A DNA stretch of 64,000 nucleotides from contig NC_026657.2 in the NCBI RefSeq assembly GCF_000004075.3, positions 310,001 through 374,000 of the forward strand, read 5' to 3'. The notes below the pieces were generated by a model. That model saw only the letters and a list, made by a program, of their open reading frames with translations, did not search any database and was not told where the DNA came from. Below, one piece after another: positions 9,562 to 22,100 of this stretch. Within the stretch, counting starts at the first letter, position 1, and each line of letters starts with the position of its first letter. Made by a program: the position numbers and the translations under genes. This stretch comes from Cucumis sativus. Lineage: Eukaryota > Streptophyta > Magnoliopsida > Cucurbitales > Cucurbitaceae.

Positions 9562-12047
9562 CTAGTCTTTGGACTCTTTCGGTTTCTCCTTCAATTCTTC
9601 AATATGTTCCAATGCCTCTAGAACTTCTTGCATTGAGGGGCGTTTTCGAGGATGTGTTTCCAGGCATTTTAGAGTAAGATCACCCACGAGCGTGGCTGCT
9701 TTCAATGAATATTGACCTTCTAGTTTTGCATCTATTAAGTTCTTTATCTTTTTTTTCTTCACCAAGAATGGCTTAGCCCAATCGACCAGATTGCGCTGTT
9801 CGTGGGGCCTATTCACATCATGGGCTCGCCAGCCAGTCATGATTTCAAGCAGTACAACACCGAACCCGTAAACCTCGCTCTTAACATATAGATGACCTGT
9901 GAAGTTCAGCAATGAAGATGATTTTCAATATTGACACAATAAGAATAATTAGAGAACTTGCGTAATGAAATTATATACGTAGCACTTTTCATATTTACTT
10001 CATCTCCTTTGTCACAACAGTATACTATTTTGACCTCTCCTCTATGCATTTGCGAGAAACACGAATAACCAAAATTGATTAAACAAGGACAGATAAAATC
10101 ACCTGCAGTAACGTATTCTGGGGCAACGTAACCGTATGTGCCAATAATTCTTGTTGTTACATGTGAGACTTCACCTGCAGGGCCCAATCTTGCCAAGCCA
10201 AAATTCGAGATTTTTGAATTATAATTCTGCACGTGAAGATAAAAGGGAAATTTAAATAGAGAGATGAAATGAGACAGGAAAACAGGATGGACCAAGAAGT
10301 TCAACAGTGTGTCAATCTTATTCCTGAGTATATAAACAAATGAAAATATCCAATACTGAACACATCCAAAATATTAAATCTAGCTATTTCAAGTTCTCAC
10401 ATAGTTATTAATAGAGGCTCCATCTAAAAAAAATTGACAATGAGAAGAATAACTCATGTATCTTATAATTAGAAAAATGAGAGGTTCCTTGAATTTCCTA
10501 AAGGTGGAATCCTCAACCCTTATCAACTACATTTTATTTATTATCATTAAACAAGAAAAGTGAAACAAAGATATAATTGAAGAAATATAAAATAGACTGC
10601 AGAAAGATGGACAAACCAAATCGAGAAGTATATTTGATGTTTTAAAATCTCTGTATATAACTTCTTTTTCTGTGGAATGCAAGAAAGCCAAGCCTCTAGC
10701 TGCTCCAATAGCGATCTTGAGCCTTCTTTCCCAAGAAAGAGGTTGAGTGAAAGAACCTGCTAATCACGAAAAAAAAAAACCAAAGATCAGCACAACAGAT
10801 TATGAAGAGTCAATCTTCTCTTATCCTATCTTTAAGGAAATCATACTTCTAAAGAGATGGCTTTCCAAGCTTCCCTTGGACATAAATTCATACACAAGGA
10901 GCAACTCTTCATCTTCCCAACAGAAACCCAATAATTTGACAACATTTGGATGATTCAGCCGTCCTAAAAAGTTGACTTCTGCCTGCATTCAATCCATACA
11001 AGCACTTAGACATTAATAAACCTTGTAAAGTAGACTCCAGCCGAAGACAGAACTTGGCAAAACTTCCAAGTCCATCCAAATAGCATTAAAAAATGTACAC
11101 ATATTTGAAGATTATAGGCTATAGGTTTATGTTTATTTGAGCTTCATGAGTATAAACATGTAACTACAAATTTCAGAAGAATGCAAATTTCTAATTTAGC
11201 CTCTGTCAAACAAGGTATGCAAAACAATGGACATAACAGTCTAACAGAGGCTACATTTTCTTATACACAAAACTTAACAGAAGTACTTAACAAAAACGTC
11301 GAAATGATTGGAAGACCTATGTCACCAGTTCAATTGATACCGAACATTAACATAAAAGTAATTTAATCCTTACAGTATTCAGGCTAATTCTAAATTTGCA
11401 AATGGATTGTCCAGAACAAAGAATACTAATAATGGCCAGGCCATCTACTTTTGTTCAGTAAGTAAGAGTTCCATAGAAAGCAAGAAAGAGAAATTGTGGC
11501 TAAATTTGGAAATGGAGAAATGATTTCATCATATTCAGAATATTGAATACAATATAATAGATGATCCATGAATGAGCTTGATTTTACCTGCCAATCTTGA
11601 AAACCTTGAACACTTTCTGCGTTTAATTTCTTAATGGCAACCGCCATACCAGAATTGCTCTTAGAAGGAGCCAGCGTCTTGTCATTTACCCAGCCTTTAT
11701 ACACCTTCCGAAAACCTCCCTGACCGACCACGGATGCAGGTCTGAATTTCTGGTAATGAGTTTCAGCTCAGTGAAACTGAATTCCTTCAAGTTTGGTTGG
11801 TCAAGGATTTTCCCACTCGGACAGGACTCACTCACATCTACGCTCCCCGCCGCTGAAAATTGACTGCCTGAAGTTCCTAAGAAATGGCAGAAGATACAAT
11901 CAAACTGACAACTCAAAGCAGAAAATTTGACGTTGTAAAAAGTAAATCCGAAGTTAATCGTTTGAAATTAGCACCTGGAGTAGAAGATACTGCTTGACTG
12001 CGAAGGAAATTAGAATGATGAGCTGAAGAAGTTAAGCAATTTCCCAT
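9562..12047 (-). pseudogene. RLCK-VII (PBL-like) kinase, copy A, frameshifted
   Basis: Paralogue of the intact kinase at 16546-19185 with the same six-exon structure: 12047-11975, 11876-11588, 10982-10847, 10759-10617, 10226-10103, 9896-9562. It starts MGNCLTSS, an N-myristoylation/palmitoylation signal for plasma-membrane attachment. Three lesions are visible against copy B. First, one T is lost near 11744 (copy B AAATTTC, copy A AAATTC on the coding strand), which shifts the frame just before the Gly-rich loop and leads to a stop at 11686. Second, the DFG metal-binding Asp is Asn (AAT, 10205-10203). Third, a net +1 shift near 9570 ends the protein at KESKD and removes the tail seen in copy B. 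A 51-bp in-frame segment of exon 2 is also absent. Splice sites and the YRDFKTSN catalytic loop remain intact, so decay looks recent. A sequencing error could explain one indel but not the other lesions. Confidence 0.85.
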
Positions 12048-14103
12048 AATTCAACAGCTTTACTGGTTGAATCAACGAAAAAAAAGTAGTAGAATTTTAT
12101 CATACGAAAATCAAAGAAGAAGAAGAAGGTGAAGTGAAGAACAAAATCTGAGGGAAGTGGCGGAAAAGAACGAAAAGGAAAAAGCGGTGAATGTCACTTA
12201 TCATAAATAAGATTGCGCACTCTTCCATTTCCATAAACAAAGCTTGAACTTATGGGTCAAAGGAATCAAAAAGGAAAATCTGAGTTGCTTGAATATAAAT
12301 CGTAAATCAAAAAGCAAAATCTGTTATTATTGTCCAATTCCATCAGATTTTGGCTTCCAAATTTTTCTTTTTTCAGAATGATATAGAAATCAACTGACCT
12401 GGAAGGCGAAGACTGGAATTATGGTATTTCGAAACTCCTCGTATTTAATAACAACGACTGAAAGTTCTTCATTTCAACTTTCCAACTTTCCATCTTTCCA
12501 ACTCATAACTAAGTTTGTTTATCCTTCAACAATATAAACCAAACCAAGGTTTGGTTTTTTAAAAACATTATTAATTAAGATTACAATACATTAAATTTAG
12601 AGGTAGAAGATGGTTTTTCTAAATTTAGTTTTCAAAAACCAAAGGTTCTATGTGTGGTAACCACTTGGTTTTTGTAAATTAACTCTGTTTTATTTTTCTT
12701 TCTACAATAGTGTGTGCATATTTATGAGGTAAAAAGAGTTGATTTATCAACCAAATTCCAAAAATGAAACCTTAATAAGCTTTCTCAAAATTAATACCTC
12801 ATTAAATAACTATTTTGTTTTTTCTATTTTTTTCTTTATTTTTATTTTTGAAACAAACATATTTTCTCCTTCATCTCCTAACATTATTTACTTCTCTCTT
12901 AAATACATGCGTTCAATTATTAGTCAAATTATATATATTTATATTTTTAAGTTATCGTTTTTAGTTTTTAAAATTTAACTTGAATTTTTAAATTATTAAT
13001 AAAAAGTTGATAACAAATGAATAAATTTAGAAATAAAACTAGTGTCTATATACATAAATTTAAAAGTTAGAAATAAAATGATCACCAAACCCGACTTATT
13101 TTTTTAGTTTTTTAAAATGAAACACTTGCAAAAATGATAAAATAAATTATAATAATTAAGTCTACACATACTTTATTGTTTGCAAAAATGATAAAAACAA
13201 AGTCTAACTCACACATGTAAATGTTTAGATTTTATTATGATTTTGCTTTACTTACAAAATCAAAGCCTTAAAGACATTTTTACAAAATACCTAAACTAAT
13301 TTGCTTCCGAGTACAATTTCTCTTTTAAAAAATTTGGTTTGATTTTTTAAAACATTCGTAAAAATTAAATTACAAATCAATACTTTTAGAGTTCGGAATG
13401 AATGTTTGTAGAGTAAATAATTTTTAGAAACTAAAGTTAAATGATTGTCCAATTGAATGCCCAATTGATTATCACACCATAACGTCCACTTTACTTTTTT
13501 TTCTTCTTCTTTTTGTTATGTATACTATGTGTGTGTGCATATACTATATTATTGGTTCATTGATTAGCTAAAAATATATGTTTGAATATTGGAAGTTTAT
13601 GTTTCTAACAAAAAAATTCTTTTAAAAAGACAATAGAATAGTTTATATGACGAATATATTTGTGATTATAAAAGTATAATTTCTATCGTTCTATGATGGA
13701 TACGATTAGATATGTGTATAATTATTAATTATATCATAATCATATCTCATGTAATTAATTAGGTGAAATATTGATAAACCATGTGGTTGTTGGTTTTTCA
13801 TTTTGTTTTTAACAATTAAAACTATAAACCTATATAAGCATTGCTTCTATTTCTGTTTTCTTCTCTAAATTGATTTTTCATTTTAGAATTTTTTTCTAAA
13901 TAGTTGACACAAAAAGTAATCTTACCAAAATTGTGGAGGTGAAAAAAGATTTTTAAAAAAATCTATAAAACTTGTTAAACATTAAAATTCCTCAATATGT
14001 TTGATTTTCTTACAAAGTTCAAAATTCAAACAATAATAATATTATTAAGATTTAGTAGAAAATTAAGGGATGCAACGTCGAAAGTTGATTACACACAGAT
14101 ATT

Positions 14104-15607
14104 CAGATCAAAAGTAAAGTTATTTGTGAAAATCAACAAACTGATACCCAAACCTTAAATTTTCTTTTTGTAAAGAGATAGTTACGTTATATTATTATGC
14201 ATAGGGTGGCCAGTAGAGATGAAACTCCAACTTGTAAACCACCGTGATGCCCACAAGATCCACCGGAGACGACGTCACATAGCCATGTACAAACAAGAAG
14301 TCCCCTGTCCCTCCGACGATAGGGTGGTTCGAGGGTTTAACATTATGAGTCCCACCAACGATGGAGAGGGAACCAGTATGGTGCCTCAAACGCAAGGTGA
14401 TCTTGGCTATGCTAATGCTTTGCAAGCCGTCAAAGCTAGAGGTTATGGAGGTTCCCTCAGACGTACCTACTAGGTTCGAAGCACGATCCGCGCCGGTGGT
14501 TAAAGGGTCGTGGAAAGCAAAGATGGTGCCAAATGGGGTGGTGGTTTGGCTGACGCCGGGGCCAACAACCCCTGGCACAATGAAGTAACCAGTTTTGTTG
14601 ATTGTTTCGTGTTGGAAGAGGGAGAAGTGGAGAGAGCGAAGGTGAGGGTGAGTGGTCTGGGCGTGGACGACGTTGATGGAGGTCAAAGATGAGAGAGAAG
14701 AGAAAAGAAGTGTGAAAATGGAAGAGATGAGAAGGAGGGAAGAAAGAGTCGTGTTGGGGTGTTGAGTATTTAACAATGGGGACGTACGTGATATACATAA
14801 TATATAATGTGACGAGAGAGATGAGGCGACAAAAGAGTGGTTGAAAGCTTAGTGGAAATGGAAATGAGTTTATATGATTTGATTGGTTCTAAATTTTGAA
14901 GGTCAAGGTGGGAGTCTTGTCTTTGAAATAATCCCAACTCTTTTCAACTTTTTCCACACGTTTCTTTGACCTATATTTTCTTCATTTCTTGAACATTAAT
15001 ATTTCTTCTTTTTTTTTTCCTCTCACACCTTATTAAATAATTTTATTTTAGGAAAATAACAAAATAAATTAAAATAAAATATAACAAAATTTTAGATTCT
15101 ATCAACGATAATCTTCTATCAACGATAATCTTCTATCACTTAACATATTCATGGACGGATCTATTAAGGAGCTAGGGGCAAATGCCCCGTCACATTCTCG
15201 ATTTTTGTATTTTAATATTAATTTTAAAGTGTTAAATTATAATATATGTTCAATAATGCTATATTTTTACTATATTTTGCATTTGATATAGTGACTGTAT
15301 CCCTTTTAAAACTCCAAATCTTGGGTTCAAATCTCATCCTTCACATACCTAGGTTTTGTTTCTAACCATTTTTTTTCTTACAATACAGAATGCATATCAA
15401 AATCACCGAGTCAAATTCATTCGGAGAAATTAGAACAGAATCTCCATTTTTAAAAAATACACATACTCTAACTTCCTTTATTGCAAAATTAAAACATAAT
15501 TGAGGCGTCCAATCAAGATCAAATTTTTGGTCAAACATAGAAAATAGTTATTTTGACTTGTAATTTTAAAAAAATAGTCGCTTATATTAGATCACTAATT
15601 AAAATTT
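14104..15607. other. Unit-B-specific segment carrying the dirigent gene
   Basis: Unit A reads continuously through the point where unit B is interrupted by this 1.5-kb segment. The word AGATATT is present once in unit A (8795-8801) and on both sides of the segment in unit B (14097-14103 and 15608-15614). This is either an insertion with a 7-bp duplication or a deletion from unit A between short direct repeats. Besides the dirigent gene (14195-14776) it holds its promoter, two tandem ATCTTCTATCAACGATA words (about 15100-15130) and a GGGTTCAAATCTCATC word at about 15333 that is common in plant repeats. Confidence 0.7.
14195..14776 (-). CDS. Dirigent-family protein
   Basis: Intronless gene for a 193-aa secreted protein. 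Residues 1-39 form a Leu/Ser-rich signal peptide ending VVHA, so the mature protein would enter the apoplast. The dirigent beta-barrel follows: FHDPLTTG (88-95), GSLSIVGG (135-142) and PIVGGTGDFLFVHGY (152-166) match conserved blocks of the family. Asn60-Lys-Thr is a possible N-glycosylation site. Dirigent proteins guide stereoselective coupling of phenoxy radicals in lignan and lignin formation and have no oxidase activity themselves. The length is usual for the family and no lesions are seen. It lies on the same strand as the kinases but only in unit B. The subfamily and substrate cannot be set from the sequence alone. Confidence 0.88.
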   Translation of the reverse strand: MLNTQHPNTTLSSLLLISSIFTLLFSSLSSLTSINVVHAQTTHPHLRSLHFSLFQHETINKTGYFIVPGVVGPGVSQTTTPFGTIFAFHDPLTTGADRASNLVGTSEGTSITSSFDGLQSISIAKITLRLRHHTGSLSIVGGTHNVKPSNHPIVGGTGDFLFVHGYVTSSPVDLVGITVVYKLEFHLYWPPYA

Positions 15608-16545
15608 AGATATTTTGATTACTTGACTGTTGTTTTTAGTACAAATTGAAAGTAAGGAGATTTTAAACTCAAGATTTCTTATCCTCAAATACATGTAAGT
15701 GTCGGTTGAACAGAGCTCTTGTTAGTGGCTACTTGAGTATTGACTATTGAATCTATAAATAAAAGTATAGTTTACAATTAATATATACACCTAAAATCAT
15801 ATTCTACTATTTAGTTTGTATAGTTTGAGACTGAGTATATATATATGTGTGTGGGGTGACTATATACACGTATCAGTAATCCTTCTTTTGATTCTTCCTC
15901 AAAAGATCAAATTTTTAAAATTTCTTTAAAAAGAAAGGAAGCAGTATCCTATGCTTTTAATCCTTTATATTAGAAATTTCCAATTAAAATAATGTATTTG
16001 AAGCCACCAACGTTGATTTTTTACTTCTTTTAAATAAGTGACAGTTATTTTTCAAGGATGGGAATCGCTTTTAGGCTCAAATGAAAAATGGGCACTTTGC
16101 TGCTCTAACTTTTTGTAACATATATTACGAGATTAATAGCAGAAATTTGAATCTGATAAACTGTGAAGATAAGAAAATTATAAAAGAGTTAATTAGGTAA
16201 GATTTACAATAAACAAAACAGTCAATATTCAATAAATATAGCAATGTTAACTATTAGAAAGAAAGAGAAATTTGGAGGAAATCCACATTCCAGACAACTG
16301 TTTTTTCTTCTATGAACCTAAAACATTTGACAAATAATACATACATACATACATACAATCAAATATATTTCTACATCCCCTCTCCTGCCATTCCTAAACA
16401 AGGCAACCAATGATGAGCAAAAAATACTAAAAATATTGAGTATTTCTATCAAAATCAGAAATGCATACAATGTTAAAATGGTCTTTTAAAAAAATCTGGA
16501 GGTTGAATTGAACGTCTCGCCTTTTGGTTTTGGCCTTATTTATCT

Positions 16546-19185
16546 CTACTGCCTTTTTGCTGATGAATTGTTTGGCTGTCTTTGATGAAGAGGTTGTTTA
16601 GACTGCGAGTTGCTACTCTTGGACTCTTTCCGTTTCTCCTTCAATTCTTCGATATGTTCCAATTCCTCTAGAACTTCTTGCATTGAGGGCCGTTTTCGAG
16701 GATCTGTTTCCAGGCATTTTAGAGTAAGATCACCCACCAGCGTAACTGCTTTCGATGAATATTGACCTTCTATTCTTGCATCCATTAAATTTTTTATCCT
16801 TTTTTTCTTCATCAAGAATGGCTTAGCCCAATCGACCAGATTGCGCTGATCGCTGGTCCTATTCATATCATGTGCTCGCAAGCCAGTCATGATTTCAAGC
16901 AGTACCACACCGAACCCATAAACGTCGCTCTTAACATATAGATGACCTGTGAAGTTTAGCAATGAAAATGATTTTCAATATTGACACAATAAGAATAATT
17001 ATATATGTAGCACTTTTCATATTTACATCATCTCCTTTGTCACACCAGTATATTATATACTCCTCCAAATTAATCATTATTTCAATTTCGAAACCCGAAT
17101 AACCAAAATATTTGGTATATTTGACCAAACAATGACAAATATGATTACCTGTACTAACGTATTCTGGGGCAACGTAACCGTATGTGCCCATAATTCTTGT
17201 TGTTACATGTGATTCTTCACCTGTAGGCCCCAATCTTGCCAAACCAAAATCCGAGATTTTCGAATTATAATTCTGCATGTGAATGTAAAAGGGAAATTTA
17301 AATAGAAGGGTAAGAGAGATGAAACGAGACAGGAAAACAGGATGGACCAAGAAGTTCAACGGGGTGTCATCCTTATTCCTAAGTATATAAAGAAATGAAA
17401 ATATTCAACAATGTACTCATCCAAAATATTAAATCTAGCTAATAGAGTTACACTGGGTTATGATTAGAGATTTCATCTTAAAACCATTGACAAATAAAAA
17501 GAATAACTCGTGTATCTTATAAAAAAAAAAAGAGAGGTTTCTTGAATTTCCTAAGGTGGAATCCTCAACCCTTATCAACTACGTTTTACTGAATATTATC
17601 ATTAAACAAGAAAAGTGAAACAAAGATATTATTGAAATATTGCAATTAGCTAAAGATAGACTGCAGAAAGTTGAACAAACCAAATCTAGAAGTATATTTG
17701 ATGCTTTAAAATCTCTGTATATAACTTCTTTTTCTGAGGAATGCAAGAAAGCCAAGCCTCTAGCTGCTCCAATAGCGATCTTGAGCCTTCTTTCCCAAGA
17801 AAGAGGTTCAATGGAAGAACGTCCTAATCACAAAAGAAAAAAAAAAAAACCCAAATATCAGCACAGCATATGAAGAGTCAATCTTCTCCTATCCTATATT
17901 TAAGGAAATCATACTTCCAAAGAGATGGTTTTCCAAGCTCCCCCTGGGCATAAATTCATACACAAGGAGCAATTCATCATCTTCCCAACAGAAACCCAAT
18001 AATTTGACAAGATTTGGATGATTCAGCCGTCCTAAAAAGTTGACTTCTGCCTGCATTCAATCCATACAAGAATTTAGACATTAATATAAACCTTGTAAAG
18101 TAGACTCCAACCAGATACACAACCTGGCAAAACGATTTACATACATCAGCAAAACTTCTAAGTTCTAATAGCATTAAAAAAAAATATACACATACTTGAA
18201 AGTTATAGCCTATAGGTTTAGGTTTATTTGAGCTTCATGAGTAGAAACATGTAACTACAAATTTCAGAAGAATACAAATTTCTAATTTAGCCTTTGTCAA
18301 ACAAGGTATGCAAAACAATGGACATAACAGAGGCTAAATTTCCTTATACACAAAACTTAACAAAAACGTCCAATGATTGGAGAACCTATGTCACCAGTTC
18401 AATTGATACCGAACATTAGACATAAAAAGTCATTTAATCCTTACAGTATTCAGGCTAATTCTAAATTTGCAAATGGTTTGTGCAGAACAAAGAAGACGAA
18501 TAATGGCCAGGCCATCTACTTTTGTGCAGTAAGTAAGAGTTCCATATAAAGCAAGAAAGGGAAATTGTGGCCAAATTTGGAAATGGAGAAAAGATTTCAT
18601 CAGAGATTCAATAATATTGAATACAATATAGTAGATGATGCATGAATGAGCTTGATTTTACCTGCCACTCTTGAAAACCTTGAACACTTTCTGCGTTTAA
18701 TTTCTTAATGGCGACCACCATACCAGAATTGCTCTTCGAAGGAGCCAGCGTCTTGTCATCTACCCAGCCTTTATACACCTTCCCAAAACCTCCCTGACCG
18801 ATCAAGGATTCAGGTCTGAAATTTTTGGTAATGAGCTTCAGCTCAGTGAAACTGAATTCCTTCAAGTTTGGTTGGTCAAGGATTTTCCCACTCGGATAGG
18901 GCTCACTCACATCTACGCTCCCCGCCGCTGAAAATTGACTTCCACCGGCGGTGCTATTGGTACCTGAAGACTCTACGATTCCGCTGAAATTGCCTGAAGT
19001 TCCTAAGAAATGGCGGAAGATACAATCAAATTGACAACTCAAAGCAGAAAATGAAGCTGGAAATTTGACATTCTATAAAGTAAATCCGAAGTTAATCGTT
19101 TGAAATTAGCACCTGGAGTAGAAAATACTGCTTGACAGGGAACGGCGTTAGAATGATGAGCTGAAGAAGTCAAGCAATTTCCCAT
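16546..19185 (-). CDS. RLCK-VII (PBL-like) receptor-like cytoplasmic kinase, copy B
   Basis: Six exons (19185-19113, 19002-18662, 18050-17915, 17823-17681, 17272-17149, 16946-16546) encode 405 aa with consistent phases and GT-AG introns. MGNCLTSS at the N-terminus is a myristoylation motif with Cys4 for palmitoylation, so plasma-membrane attachment is likely. Kinase domain: Gly-rich loop GQGGFGKV (93-100), ATP-binding Lys124 in VAIKKL, catalytic loop [10 protein letters not shown] (217-226) with Tyr in place of the His of HRD (normal for RLCK-VII), DFG at 239-241, APE at 266-268. The exon layout and [16 protein letters not shown] start of exon 3 are typical of PBL kinases, which relay signals from cell-surface receptors to immune or growth outputs. 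All catalytic residues are present, so it is probably active. The C-terminal tail is Ser/Gln-rich. It is the functional partner of the decayed copy at 9562-12047. Confidence 0.9.
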
Positions 19186-22100
19186 ATTCAACAGCTTTAA
19201 TTTATTGGGTTGAATCAACGAAGCAAAAAGTAGAAGAATTTTCTCGTAAGAAAATCAAAGAAGAAGAAGAAGAAGAAGAAGGTGAATCTGAGGGCAATGG
19301 GGAAAAAGAAAGAAAAGGAAAAAGCGCTATACGTCGTTTATCATAAATAAGATTGCGCACTCTTCCATGATTCCATCTCCATGAAAGGAGCTTGAATTTA
19401 TGGGTCAAAGGAATCAAAAAGGAAAATCTGAGTTGCTTGAACAAATCAAAAAGCAAAAACAGTTTCCAATCTTGTAAAATCTGTTATTATGGTTCAGTTC
19501 CAAAAGATTTTGGGTTCCAAACAAATTATTCTTACTTGGGAATGATATAGAAATCAATCATCTCATGATCTCATCTCATCTTGGAAGGCGAAGACTGGAA
19601 TTATGGTCTTTTGAAACTCATCGTTTTTAATTATAATAACAACAATTCAATTGAAAGTTGTTCATTTACATTTTTTTAATTCAATATTTTGGAATTTCAA
19701 ATATGCAATAAATAAAACATACTTCCGGCCTTCCAACTCATAACTAATTAAGTTTCTTTATCTTTCAACAATTCAAACCCATTATAAAATATCTGATTAC
19801 TTCTTCTAAAATTTAAAATAAAAACCCTTCAACGGATTGATTCTATTCTAATCAAATAAATGTTGAATCCAATTCACTCAAAACAAATACATAAACTACA
19901 TTTTATGATCTTCAATCTTTATCTTGCAACGAAAATTTTGTGTTGCAATCTTCATCTTTAAATTTGATTTTACCTTCTTCTCTTTAGTCTTTCAATTTGG
20001 GTTTTTTTAAAAAAAAACCAATGAAAATATTTGTGTTTTATTTATTTCTTCTACAATTTTTTTTTAGCATTTTTACTCTCTTATTTGTTTTTTTATCGGT
20101 GTTTCTTTAAGAATCGAGCATACCAAGTGACAAACATATATATATAATATAAACAAGACATATAACATCAAGCGTTGAGCATCAAATAACGGGCACCTCA
20201 ACTAATCTCACGGGACAACTTGCTTGACTTTACTACATTTTGGTGCCAATGAAATTCGTAGAAAATTAATTTTTAAGTAGGTGGCCACTATAGATCAACT
20301 AGTATCTATATCGAAAATCAAGTATCTTGTGTCATCTAGTATAGCATATAATATAAAAGCATAGAGCATCAAGTATCGAGTAGCTAATATCTAGTAATGA
20401 GTATCGAGAATTGAGCATCAAGCGTGCAAATGGTTTTTAGGGATAAACCAGTAAAATCACAAAGTATTGATACAGGAAGAAAGTAATTTTTTATTCACTC
20501 TTAAAAATCGTAACTATTTTTAATTTTTTTATTCGGACAGCCATCGGTACGAATCACCTTTTTTATTGATTCATTTTAGTTTCAATAGAACTATTTTAAA
20601 CTTATTTCCAACGTTTTAACGTAAAATTGTACTTATGCTAAAAGAAATTTGTACGATAAATCAATTTAATTAATAGCTACCACCTAAAACCTTTTCTTTT
20701 ATAATGTAAAAAGTAAAGTTAAAAAACAAAAAAACTAAAGAAATAATGCATTTTAAACGTGATAAAATCTCAATATATTCTATTTAGATAACCAATGAAA
20801 TATGAAAAAGGATATAAACTTAGACATTATTAGTGATGACTTTTACTTATTTGTGTGTTAAGAAAGTGATTAGATAAGTGATTTTATGTCTCTTCATCAT
20901 AATTGGAAACCCACTAACAAAAAATAAATTCAATCACCCCATCATTACTACAAACACACACAATAATATAGTAAAGTTTGTATGTATATATCATAATTAA
21001 AATGTTTACATAAATAGTAATTGTTTACATAAATAAATAACAAATTGCAAAAATCACATTAATTAATTCCCATTAATCTTAAAAATAATTACACCATTCC
21101 TCTAAATTAAAAAAAAAAAAAGTTAAGCTTCACTCTCAAATTTGCACAATGACATTAATATTGTCATTGACTGAGCTTCACCAATTAAATTCCACCAACA
21201 AAAGTTTGTGGTTCAAACTTTATTAATATTAATAAGTGTTTTTATTTTTATGTTAAGAAATTAAAATGACCAAATTTTCATATGTTAAATTACAATTTTA
21301 GTTTTTAGAGGGCCAATCAATTTTGGTATTTAATTTCTATTTGCTGTATATGAATATAAATTTCTTTATATTAAAATATAACCAATGATAAATTTTAAAA
21401 AATATTTCTTACCTTTGTATTTTGTTTAAATTTTTAAAAATAATTTTATTATTATGCAAAATTTTCAAACTTTTTTGTACGTTCATGCATAGAAGAAGCT
21501 AAGTTTAATAAATTATTGTTTATAGGAAATTTCTACGATGGTGATTTTTTTAAAAAATAGTTTTGTTATTAAAAAATAATTTTAATTAAAATCTACTCTC
21601 TCTTTTTCTTCTAAAAGTTCAATAGATTTTGTGATCAATAATTGGATTTGGTTGTCTTTTTGGCAAAGGGAAGTATGTGAAAGTGAAGTTGAATGTCTCA
21701 TCTTTTCTCATTTCACCTTTTTTGTATCATAAATGACTCAAACCTTTGTCTTTAACACTTTTAAAGCTATCAACTAGTTTTCAAAAACTAACTCAAATTA
21801 TTCATTCCGTTTCTAGAAAACTTTTACTAACATAGTAATTTGCAAAATCACTCCAATTCAAAGGAAACAAAACCTAAATTTCGTTAAAACAAAGTCTAAG
21901 ATAAATATTACTAAGTTAAATAAAACGAAAACCATAAAATAGAATTCATATCAACAATCAATCCAACAAAACAGTATTGAAATATTTGTACTTTTATTAT
22001 TCTTAATCACATTACAAATTGATTCCAATTTGAGAGTATATATTTTTAAAAAGTGGGAAGCGAAATATGAACATAGCAAAGAAGAAAGTCAAAAGAAAAG

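Larger units (their letters stand above)
6240..12543. repeat. Segmental tandem duplication, unit A
   Basis: This unit matches the next one (12544-19785) in the same order and orientation. Anchors: about 6250-6420 with 12545-12690; 6810-6935 with 13330-13480; 7790-7910 with 13515-13620; 8340-8410 with 13915-13975; 8750-8800 with 14053-14103; 8800-9561 with 15607-16545; the kinase genes with each other; and 12480-12543 with 19730-19785. The end of unit A directly abuts the start of unit B. Unit A has private insertions (6952-7755 and 8492-8683) and lacks the dirigent segment. Confidence 0.85.
12544..19785. repeat. Segmental tandem duplication, unit B
   Basis: Direct repeat of 6240-12543 (anchors are listed with that unit). 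It is longer mainly because of the 1.5-kb segment with the dirigent gene (14104-15607). The left part, 12544-14100, is non-coding and matches 6240-8800 with the two unit A insertions missing. The right end near 19785 matches the end of unit A at CAACTCATAACTAA and the following ATCCTTCAACAAT-like words. Confidence 0.85.

Noticed and set aside
15320..15350. GGGTTCAAATCTCATC, like a tRNA T-arm
   Set aside because: No acceptor stem or D-arm partner around it; such words are common in plant repeat DNA.
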